Shown piece after piece: positions 7,931 through 13,944 of a stretch of DNA of 15,844 bases (position 1 is the stretch's first letter; each line of letters opens with the position of its first letter). The DNA comes from JBAVEL01 sp049587715 (GTDB lineage Bacteria > Bacteroidota > Ignavibacteria > UBA10030 > UBA6906). The notes beneath the pieces were generated by a model, which had not been told where the DNA came from, ran no database searches, and saw only the letters and a program-made list of their open reading frames with translations. Made by a program: the position numbers and the translations under genes. The stretch spans positions 1-15,844 of the forward strand of contig JBAVEL010000063.1 in assembly GCA_049587715.1 (NCBI GenBank), in the 5' to 3' direction.

Positions 7931-8452
7931 TCACCCCCTCGGCCGCACCGTCATCACGGGGCACCGGGCGTTCCGCACCACCCGCTCGGCGGTGCTCCCG
8001 AAGAGCATGTGTTCCACCCCCGTGTGGCCGTGGGTGGCCATCACGATGAGGTGCATGCCCTTCTCCTCCGCCTCGTGCAGGATTTCCTGGTGGGGTTTGC
8101 CCGTGCGCACCGCGGCATCCGCCTGCACCCGGGTCCCGATCTCCCGCTCGATCAACGCCTCCAGCTCCTCCACCCCCTTCCCCCTCAGCTCCTCCTCCAC
8201 GCCGGGAAGCACCACCTGCCCGAACCCCAGGTCCGCGGGGTACACGGTGGGCTCCACCACGTAGAGCAGGTGCAGGGTGGCGCCCAGCTGTTCCGCCATG
8301 GGGACGGCGTACTGCAGGGCGTACTTGGAGTGCACCGAAAAATCAATCGGCACCAGGATGTGACGGATCATCCTGGAAAGCGGAGCGGGGGCGGCTGCGC
8401 CGTCCCCCGCTTTCTGCTGCTGCTTTTTCCTTCCTCCGGCCTTCTGCTTCAT
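7931..8452 (-). CDS. Universal stress protein (UspA family)
   Basis: A 173-residue cytosolic protein with one complete Usp domain from about residue 28: MIRHILVPIDFS at its start, then TGKPHQEI, LIVMATHGHTG and the nucleotide-binding end FGSTAERVVRNARCPVMTVR. The GHTG...GST pattern is that of ATP-binding members. It is preceded by an unusual 27-residue Lys/Gln/Ala-rich extension. That extension is probably translated because AGGAGG lies six bases before the ATG at 8452; the longer upstream reading reaches into ilvE and is not supported. It sits 31 bases after ilvE and is the last gene of the spt operon, so it probably shares that operon's transcript. Usp proteins commonly respond to stress or energy state; the specific role here is not deducible. 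Confidence 0.94.
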   Translation of the reverse strand: MKQKAGGRKKQQQKAGDGAAAPAPLSRMIRHILVPIDFSVHSKYALQYAVPMAEQLGATLHLLYVVEPTVYPADLGFGQVVLPGVEEELRGKGVEELEALIEREIGTRVQADAAVRTGKPHQEILHEAEEKGMHLIVMATHGHTGVEHMLFGSTAERVVRNARCPVMTVRPRG

Positions 8453-8458
8453 GGCCTC

Positions 8459-8464
8459 CCTCCT
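8459..8464 (-). promoter_or_regulatory. Ribosome binding site that decides the usp start
   Basis: On the minus strand AGGAGG lies six bases before the ATG at 8452. It supports inclusion of the basic N-terminal extension of the stress protein. Confidence 0.75.
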
Positions 8465-8483
8465 CGCTGTGTCTGTTCCCCCC

Positions 8484-9407
8484 TCAGGAGTACACGAACC
8501 TGAGCCAGGAACGCTTGTCCTTGGCGTCCCGGATGATGGCGAAGAACATCTCCTGCAGTTTCCGGGTGACGGGGCCCGGCTTTCCGTCCCCCACCGTGAT
8601 CCTGTCCACCGAGCGGATGGGGGTGATCTCCGCCGCCGTTCCCGTGAAGAAGAGCTCATCGGCCACGTACACCATCTCGCGCGGGAGATGCATCTCCTGC
8701 ACCTCCATGCCGGCCTCCCGGGCCAGGTCCATCACCGAGGCGCGGGTGATGCCGGGGAGCAGGGAGCACGCAATCGGTGGCGTGAAGATCACGCCGTCCT
8801 TCACCGCAAACAGGTTCTCCCCCGATCCCTCGCTCAGGTCTCCGTTCACGTCCAGGGCGATCGCCTCGGCATAGCCGGCCTGGATGGCCTCGACCTTCAT
8901 CACCTGCGAGAGCAGATAGTTGCCGCCCGCCTTGGCCATCTGCGGGAATGTGTTGGGGGCGGGGCGGTTCCAGGTGGAGATGCAGGTGTCGATGCCCGCG
9001 GCCAGCGCCTCCGCTCCCAGGTAGCTCCCCCACTCCCACACCGCAATGCACACATCCACGGGGCAGCCCAGCGGGTTCACCCCCACGTCCCCGTAGCCCC
9101 GGTACACCAGGGGCCGGATGTAGCACGCCTTCAGCTTGTTGGCCCGGATGGTGGCGATGCATGCCTCCTCGAGCTGGGCCTGCGTATAGGGAATCGGGGT
9201 CTTGTAGATGCGCGTGGACTCCACCAGGCGCCGGATGTGCCGGTCCAGCCGGAAGATGGCGGGGCCCCGCGCCGTGTCGTAGCACCGGATCCCCTCGAAC
9301 CAGCTCGATCCGTAGTGGATCACGTGCGAGAGGACGTGGATCCGCGCCTCATCCCAGGGCACCAGGGTCCCGTTCATCCAGATCTTGTCCACTTTCTTCA
9401 CCGGCAT
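8484..9407 (-). CDS. ilvE: Branched-chain amino acid aminotransferase, class IV PLP
   Basis: Predicted to interconvert leucine, isoleucine and valine with their 2-keto acids using glutamate/2-oxoglutarate in the cytosol. The 307 residues match IlvE in length and carry the class IV hallmarks: EGIRCY near 38-43, RPLVYRGYG near 98-106, the PLP lysine Lys159 in AKAGGNYLLSQ, SEGSGENLF (192-200) and FFTGTAAEITPI (253-264). GAGG lies seven bases upstream of the start. It is 46 bases after the GNAT acyltransferase gene and 31 before usp, inside what looks like the spt operon, rather than with ilvBCD genes. The reaction is confident. Its presence in a ceramide operon is unusual and could reflect a need for branched keto-acid primers; that is inference. 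Confidence 0.94.
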   Translation of the reverse strand: MPVKKVDKIWMNGTLVPWDEARIHVLSHVIHYGSSWFEGIRCYDTARGPAIFRLDRHIRRLVESTRIYKTPIPYTQAQLEEACIATIRANKLKACYIRPLVYRGYGDVGVNPLGCPVDVCIAVWEWGSYLGAEALAAGIDTCISTWNRPAPNTFPQMAKAGGNYLLSQVMKVEAIQAGYAEAIALDVNGDLSEGSGENLFAVKDGVIFTPPIACSLLPGITRASVMDLAREAGMEVQEMHLPREMVYVADELFFTGTAAEITPIRSVDRITVGDGKPGPVTRKLQEMFFAIIRDAKDKRSWLRFVYS

Positions 9408-9453
9408 GGCTGACCTCGTCGTCTATGTGAGCGTATCGGTGATTGTCCTTCCG

Positions 9454-10572
9454 CTACAGCTTCCGTTCGTACACCCTGTAGGTCTTGGTCCGTGTGCCCT
9501 GCAGGAGCTCGGCCCCCCGGTTCATCATCACGTTGTCCTCCAGCACCCAGCTCGCCTCCCCCTGCGGGCATCCCGCCGCAATGGCCCTCCGGGCCGTTTC
9601 GTAGAACAGCACGCCCCCCACCCCCGAGTTGCGCGCCTGGGGCACCACGCCCAGGATCACGATCCGCACGGCGTTGATCCGCTTCCGGAAGAGCGCCAGG
9701 CGGAGAAGACCCGGCAGCAGGTATCCTCCCCGGTTGTCCTTCAGCACCTGGTTCAGGTCGGGGAGCGACATCCCGAACCCCACCGGCACCCCCTTTGCCT
9801 CGGCAATCACCACCAGGTCGGGGTTCACGATCGCCTTCAGGTCTCCGGCCGCGTAGCGGAACTCCTCCTCCGTCATGGGGACTTCCCCCCAGTTCCCTTC
9901 CCAGGCGCGGTTGTAGAGATCCCGTATGCGGTCCACCTCCCCGTCGAAGTCCCTCATGTTCAGGGACCGGAACACGAGGCCTTCCCGCCTTTTCACCGCC
10001 TCCGACACCCGCACGAGCTTCTCCGTCATGGCCCTGTCTCCGCGCACCTCGTAGGCGTAAAGGTCCCGCGCCCTGGCGAGCCCCCATCCCTCCAGGAGCG
10101 CCGCATAGGAGGGGGGATTGTAGGGCATCAGCACGGCCGGCAGGCGGTCGAACCCGTCCACCAGAAGGCCGTACTCGTCGTTCACCGACGGGCTTGCGGG
10201 GCCGCGGATCGTGTCCATTCCCCGATCCCGGAGCCATCCCGCCGCCGCATCCAGAAGGGCCCCCGCCGTGCGCCGGTCGTCCAGGCACTCGAAGAACCCG
10301 AAGAACCCCGTCCGGTCCCCGTGCTCACGGTTGTGGTTGCGGTTCACCACCGCCGCCACCCTCCCCTCGATGCGCCCCTCCCGCTCGGCCAGGAAGAGCT
10401 CCATCTCCGCATGGCGGTAGAAGGGGTTCTTCTTTCTGTCCAGCAGCTTCCGGCGGTCGTGCAGAAGGGGGGGCACCCAGAGGGGATTGGCCCCGTTCAC
10501 GGTCCACTGGAATCTGATGAATGCCTTCTGTTCCCGCCGGGTGCGGACGGGACGGATGACAAGGGAACTCAT
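9454..10572 (-). CDS. GNAT-fold acyltransferase, candidate bacterial ceramide synthase
   Basis: A 372-residue cytosolic-looking protein with no signal peptide. The N-terminal half shows LWVPPL (31-36), KNPFYRHAE, GRVAAVVNRNH (70-80), GFFGFFE and GPASPSVNDEYGLLVDGFD (124-142). The C-terminal half carries an acyl-CoA-binding GNAT-like stretch VPQARNSGVGGVLF and the block WVLEDNVMMNRG before YRVYE. In Caulobacter the ceramide synthase bCerS is a GNAT-superfamily protein working with serine palmitoyltransferase, and this gene lies directly downstream of spt here, so N-acylation of a sphingoid base or its keto form is the leading hypothesis. ATG 10572 is chosen because the family-like sequence begins just after it; an in-frame GTG at 10635 would add 21 non-conserved residues. 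GNAT-like identity is fairly secure, ceramide synthase role moderate. Confidence 0.68.
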   Translation of the reverse strand: MSSLVIRPVRTRREQKAFIRFQWTVNGANPLWVPPLLHDRRKLLDRKKNPFYRHAEMELFLAEREGRIEGRVAAVVNRNHNREHGDRTGFFGFFECLDDRRTAGALLDAAAGWLRDRGMDTIRGPASPSVNDEYGLLVDGFDRLPAVLMPYNPPSYAALLEGWGLARARDLYAYEVRGDRAMTEKLVRVSEAVKRREGLVFRSLNMRDFDGEVDRIRDLYNRAWEGNWGEVPMTEEEFRYAAGDLKAIVNPDLVVIAEAKGVPVGFGMSLPDLNQVLKDNRGGYLLPGLLRLALFRKRINAVRIVILGVVPQARNSGVGGVLFYETARRAIAAGCPQGEASWVLEDNVMMNRGAELLQGTRTKTYRVYERKL

Positions 10573-10675
10573 GGGCGGCTCGGGCGCATAGCACGTTGCA
10601 GAACGGTCCGGAAGGGATGATTCCGGGCGGAACACCGGCCGCGGGTCGGCCGCGGAGGTGCCAAGGAACGGTGCG

Positions 10676-11893
10676 TCAGGAGATGACGCCCAGCTCCCGC
10701 CCGATCAGGGCGAAAGCCGAAAGAATCCTGTCCAGATGGTGTGTGGCGTGGGTGGCCATGTAGCTGGTCCGGAGCATCTGCATGCCGTTGGGAACCCCCG
10801 GACTGATGAAGGCGTTCACGAACACCCCCGCGTCAAAGAGCTTCCGCCAGAAGATGAACGTGTTGGTGTCGTCCCCGATGATCACCGGGACGATGGCGGT
10901 GGGGCTCTCCAGAATCCGGAAGCCCATCTCCCGGAGTCCCTTCCGCATGTAGTCGGCGTTGGCGATGAGCGTGTGCATCCGCTCCGGTTCCTTCTCCAGG
11001 ATGTCCAGAGCGGCCAGGGCCGCCGCCACCGACGCGGGCGTGGGGCTGGCGCTGAAGATGAGCGCGGGCGCATGGTGCTTCAGGTAGTTGATCACCGCCA
11101 GATCCCCCACCACGTAGCCCCCCAGCGAGGCAAATGTCTTGCTGAAGGTGCCCATGGTCATGTCCACCTCGCGCTCCAGGCCGAAGTGGCTGGCGGTGCC
11201 CCGCCCCCCCTTGCCGACCACGCCCGTGGCGTGCGCGTCGTCGATGAGAATGCGGGCGTTGTGCTTGCGTGCCGCCGCCACCAGGCCCGGCAGGTCCACG
11301 ATGGTCCCCGAGGTGCTGAACACGCCGTCCGAGACCACCAGCTTGGGAGCATCCGCCGGGAGCCGCTCGATGGTCTTCTCCAGGTCCGCCATGTCGTTGT
11401 GCTTGTAGCGCACGAACTCGGCAAAGGCGCCCTTGGCCATCAGGTTCCCCGCCATGATGCAGGCATGGTTGTCCCGGTCAGACACCACGTACTCGCCCTT
11501 CTGCACCAGCGTGGGGATGATCCCCTGGGCCGTCTGGTAACCGGTGCTGTAGAGAAGGCAGGCCTCACTCCCGTAGAAGCGGGCCAGCCGCTCCTCCAGC
11601 TCCACATGCAGGTCGAGGGTTCCCGTCAGGTAGCGCGAGCCCGAACAGCCCGTGCCATACTTCTCCAGCGCCTTTCGGGCCGCCTCTTTCACGCGGGGGT
11701 CGGCCGTCAGGCCGTGGTAGTTGTTGGACCCCGCCATGATGACCCGCCGTCCCTCGATCCGCACCTCCGGTCCTTCGTTTTCCTCGATGGGCCGGAAATA
11801 CGGATAGTACCCCATGGCTTTGATTTCGTCGGCGCGGGTGAACGCGCGGCACTTGTCGAACAGGTCGCTGCTCTTCTTCTGACCCTCGATCAC
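10676..11893 (-). CDS. spt: Serine palmitoyltransferase (alpha-oxoamine synthase family)
   Basis: Predicted PLP enzyme that condenses serine with a fatty acyl thioester to 3-ketosphinganine, the committed step of sphingolipid synthesis. The 405 residues show GYYPYFRPIE (28-37), YGTGCSGSRYLTGTLDLH (79-96), the stacking His143 in DNHA, Asp218 and His221 in DDAHATG, and Lys252 in GTFSKTFASLGG. Arg375 in the late QMLRTS segment fits the substrate-carboxylate Arg. GTFSK-FAS-GG and YPYFR match bacterial (Bacteroides-type) SPT, whereas glycine C-acetyltransferase has GTLGKALGG. I chose GTG 11893: AAGGAA lies eight bases upstream, and the longer ATG reading starts at 12019, inside the promoter -35. 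It heads the leftward operon with the acyltransferase, 103 bases downstream. An acyl-carrier protein, often found with such genes, is not seen here. Confidence 0.87.
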   Translation of the reverse strand: MIEGQKKSSDLFDKCRAFTRADEIKAMGYYPYFRPIEENEGPEVRIEGRRVIMAGSNNYHGLTADPRVKEAARKALEKYGTGCSGSRYLTGTLDLHVELEERLARFYGSEACLLYSTGYQTAQGIIPTLVQKGEYVVSDRDNHACIMAGNLMAKGAFAEFVRYKHNDMADLEKTIERLPADAPKLVVSDGVFSTSGTIVDLPGLVAAARKHNARILIDDAHATGVVGKGGRGTASHFGLEREVDMTMGTFSKTFASLGGYVVGDLAVINYLKHHAPALIFSASPTPASVAAALAALDILEKEPERMHTLIANADYMRKGLREMGFRILESPTAIVPVIIGDDTNTFIFWRKLFDAGVFVNAFISPGVPNGMQMLRTSYMATHATHHLDRILSAFALIGRELGVIS

Positions 11894-11969
11894 TCCTGGG
11901 GTTCCTTCGCTGGTTGCTGATGACGCGGGGAATATCCGGCTCTCGGCAGAACAGGTGCGGCGTGCGGCG

Positions 11970-11998
11970 TTGCACTTCAAGGCCGTTTTCAATATACT
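11970..11998 (+). promoter_or_regulatory. Sigma70-type promoter for the reductase gene
   Basis: TTGCAC (11970-11975), a 17-nt spacer and TATACT (11993-11998) form a good sigma70 match, predicting a start near 12005 and a leader of about 50 nt before GTG 12056. Its -10 overlaps that of the opposing spt promoter. Confidence 0.7.
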
Positions 11999-12006
11999 CC
12001 AAGTGC
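11972..12006. repeat. Inverted repeat GCACTT/AAGTGC flanking the shared -10 region, possible operator
   Basis: GCACTT (11972-11977) and its reverse complement AAGTGC (12001-12006) form a dyad centred on 11989. Reading each arm inward, the two agree at 8 of 10 positions (GCACTTCAAG versus GCACTTGGAG). One arm overlaps the rightward -35 and the other lies near the rightward start. A dimeric regulator is possible; no protein is assigned. Confidence 0.35.
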
Positions 12007-12019
12007 CGTAGAAAGTCAA
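11991..12019 (-). promoter_or_regulatory. Sigma70-type promoter for the spt operon
   Basis: On the minus strand TTGACT (12019-12014), a 17-nt spacer and TATATT (11996-11991) closely match sigma70 consensus, predicting a start near 11984 and a leader of about 90 nt before the GTG at 11893. It excludes the upstream ATG at 12019 as a start for spt. Confidence 0.72.
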
Positions 12020-12055
12020 TCCGCGCGTTCCGCATCACAACCCGCGAGACCCCGC

Positions 12056-13036
12056 GTGAAAGCCCTTGTCACGGGCGCCAACGGATTCATCGGAAGCCAT
12101 CTGGTGGAGCTCCTCCGGAAGAGGAACTGCGCCGTGCGCTGCCTGGTACGCCGCACCTCCGACACCCGCTGGCTGAAGGGGATCGAGGTGGAATACGTGT
12201 ACGGAGACCTCTTTGACGAGGCCGCCCTGCGCACCGCGGTCACAGGAACCGACCTCGTGTTCCACTCCGCGGGGCTCACCAAGGCCAAGACCCGGGAGGG
12301 CTACTACCGGGCGAACACCGAAGGCACCCGCAACCTCCTGCGGGCATGCCGCACCCACAACCCGGGCCTGAAGCGCTTCGTGCAGATCAGCTCGCTGGCA
12401 GCCGCCGGCCCCGCCACCGGGGATGTTCCCGTCACCGAGGAGATGCCCCCCCGCCCCATCACCACCTACGGGAAGAGCAAGCTGGAGGCGGAGAGGGAGT
12501 GCCTGGCGCTTTCCCGGGATCTCCCCGTCACAATCCTCCGCCCTCCCGCCGTGTACGGTCCGCGTGACAAAGACGTCTTCGAGTTTTTCCATACCGTCAG
12601 CCGGGGGCTCCAGCCCATGGTGGGGTTCGGGAAGAAGGAAGTGAGCCTGATTCACGTGGCCGACCTGGTGCGGGGTTTTCTGACGGCGGCCGAGCACCCC
12701 GCGGCGGCGGGCGGAACCTACTTCATCACGAGCCCGCGCGCCTACTCCTGGGAGGAGATCGGAAACGTGACCCGGGCCGTGCTGAGAAAGCGCGCCCTCC
12801 GGATCCGCATACCCGTCTTCGGCGTGTACACCATTGCGGCGGTGGCCGAACTGCTGGCGCTCTTCAGCTCCAAGCCGGCCCTCATCAACTTCGAGAAGGC
12901 CCGGGACATGGTGCAGGACCGGTGGACGTGCAACCCGGCCAGGGCCGAGAGGGAGCTGGGCTTCCGTGCCGAGATCGGGCTGGGAGAGGGGATTCAGAAC
13001 ACCGTGGCATGGTGCCGCGAGCAGGGCTGGCTCTGA
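12056..13036 (+). CDS. Extended short-chain dehydrogenase/epimerase, candidate ceramide reductase (CerR)
   Basis: A 326-residue NAD(P)-dependent protein. The N-terminal Rossmann signature is TGANGFIG (6-13); catalytic residues are Ser112/Ser113 in QISSLAAAG and Tyr138-x3-Lys142 in TYGKSK; RPPAVYGPRD follows as in NAD-dependent epimerases. Late hydrophobic sequence near 259-273 may contact membrane lipid. In Caulobacter the ceramide reductase CerR belongs to this family and acts with Spt and bCerS, and this gene shares a divergent promoter region with spt, so reduction of a 3-keto sphingolipid intermediate is the leading idea. A sugar-epimerase or steroid-dehydrogenase-like role is the alternative. 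The start is GTG 12056, the first in frame, with only a weak Shine-Dalgarno. Family call is secure; substrate is inference. Confidence 0.7.
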   Translation: MKALVTGANGFIGSHLVELLRKRNCAVRCLVRRTSDTRWLKGIEVEYVYGDLFDEAALRTAVTGTDLVFHSAGLTKAKTREGYYRANTEGTRNLLRACRTHNPGLKRFVQISSLAAAGPATGDVPVTEEMPPRPITTYGKSKLEAERECLALSRDLPVTILRPPAVYGPRDKDVFEFFHTVSRGLQPMVGFGKKEVSLIHVADLVRGFLTAAEHPAAAGGTYFITSPRAYSWEEIGNVTRAVLRKRALRIRIPVFGVYTIAAVAELLALFSSKPALINFEKARDMVQDRWTCNPARAERELGFRAEIGLGEGIQNTVAWCREQGWL

Positions 13037-13067
13037 GACGCACCCATCGTCATTCATCATCATCAGG

Positions 13068-13073
13068 AAGGAG
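13068..13073 (+). promoter_or_regulatory. Ribosome binding site of the secreted Pro/Ala/Lys-rich protein
   Basis: AAGGAG, within an AGGAAGGAGAG run, lies seven bases before the ATG at 13081. It fixes a start that opens with a signal peptide. Confidence 0.8.
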
Positions 13074-13080
13074 AGACACC

Positions 13081-13881
13081 ATGAAGCGAACCGTTCTTGT
13101 GGCGCTCATCGCCCCGCTCATCCTCTGGGGAAGCGCCCTCCGGGCCCAGGAAACAGGAGCCCCCGCCGCCCCGCCCAGGGAGAAGCCGGCAAAGCCGGTG
13201 GTGAAGGAGGCGAAGAAGGCGAAGAAGCCCACTGCGGCCCCCGTTCTGAGGGAGGGCGTCCCCGCGACGGATGCCCCGCAGGATGTCGCCCTTCCCGCGA
13301 AGAAGCAGGACGCCGCGGCTCCTGCCGTGAAAAAAGGAGCCCGGCCCGCTCCCCCCAAGGAAGGAGCAGTCCCGCCCCCGGTGAAGAAGGCCCCCGTGGT
13401 CAGAGAAGGAGCCGCGCCTCCGGCACCCGAAGGAGAGGCGCCCCCGCCCAAGATCCATGTAGTCCCCCGCCCCGCCGGCAAGCCCGATGCCGCTGCGCCT
13501 GTGGAGGAGCCGGCCGCACCCGCCGAAGTGGAGGGAGACCAGGAAGGGGGGCAGCCCGCAGATATGAAGGAGCTGACAACCTTTCATGAGACGATCCACC
13601 CGCTGGTGCACGACGCACTTCCCGAGGGGGATTACGCCGCCATCCGGGCCCGGCTGGATGTGCTTCTGAAGCAGGCCCACGTGCTGGCCGAGGCGGAGCT
13701 CCCCCCCGAGCGCGCCGGAAAGAAGGAGGAGTTCCGGGCGCTGACCGGGCGGCTCATCAGGGAAGTGGAGGAGATGCAGGCCCTCCGGGAGGAGTCGCAG
13801 AACGAGGAGCTGCGAAAGAAGTTCGACCAGATGCACGAGACCTTTGAGCAGATCATGGGGCTCGTCTATCAGGGGGAGTAG
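13081..13881 (+). CDS. Secreted protein: Pro/Ala/Lys-rich linker plus His-bearing helical domain
   Basis: I recognise no named family with confidence. The 266-residue protein has a Sec signal peptide (residues 1-22, cleavage near ALRA-QE), so it is probably periplasmic. Residues about 25-160 are low-complexity, rich in Pro, Ala, Lys and Glu, with loosely repeated units such as PVLREG, PVVREG and PAVKKG, likely disordered and able to reach through the cell wall. Residues about 162-262 are predicted alpha-helical. They carry His169, His173 and His177 at four-residue spacing on one helix face, plus His200 and His252, suggesting metal binding in a four-helix bundle; this recalls cytochrome c'-type folds but there is no CxxCH heme motif. 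It follows the reductase gene by 44 bases and ends at a strong terminator. Translation is secure, function unknown. Confidence 0.87.
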   Translation: MKRTVLVALIAPLILWGSALRAQETGAPAAPPREKPAKPVVKEAKKAKKPTAAPVLREGVPATDAPQDVALPAKKQDAAAPAVKKGARPAPPKEGAVPPPVKKAPVVREGAAPPAPEGEAPPPKIHVVPRPAGKPDAAAPVEEPAAPAEVEGDQEGGQPADMKELTTFHETIHPLVHDALPEGDYAAIRARLDVLLKQAHVLAEAELPPERAGKKEEFRALTGRLIREVEEMQALREESQNEELRKKFDQMHETFEQIMGLVYQGE

Positions 13882-13901
13882 GCAGGTTCACCCCCTGTGT
13901 G

Positions 13902-13935
13902 CGCCCGCCGGGGACCCCGGCGGGCGTTTTGTTTT
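13902..13935 (+). terminator. Intrinsic terminator after the secreted protein gene
   Basis: An 11-base-pair perfect GC stem (13902-13912 with 13916-13926) with a three-base loop is followed by TTTTGTTTT. It ends the rightward reductase transcript about 20 bases after the stop codon. It faces the converging glycosyltransferase gene. Confidence 0.93.
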
Positions 13936-13944
13936 CCCCGGGAA

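Noticed and set aside
7921..7932. GAGGGGCCCCTC palindrome between converging genes
   Set aside because: It is a perfect 12-base palindrome but with no loop and no T-tract on either strand, so not a supportable intrinsic terminator.
10639..10655. CCGCGG hairpin in the spt-acyltransferase gap
   Set aside because: The stem is only six base pairs in a very GC-rich stretch and no T-tract follows, so I do not call a terminator or attenuator there.
10676..11893. Glycine C-acetyltransferase (kbl) as the identity of the alpha-oxoamine synthase
   Set aside because: The catalytic segment is GTFSKTFASLGG rather than the GTLGKALGG of that enzyme, YPYFR near the N-terminus is SPT-like, and no threonine dehydrogenase gene is adjacent.
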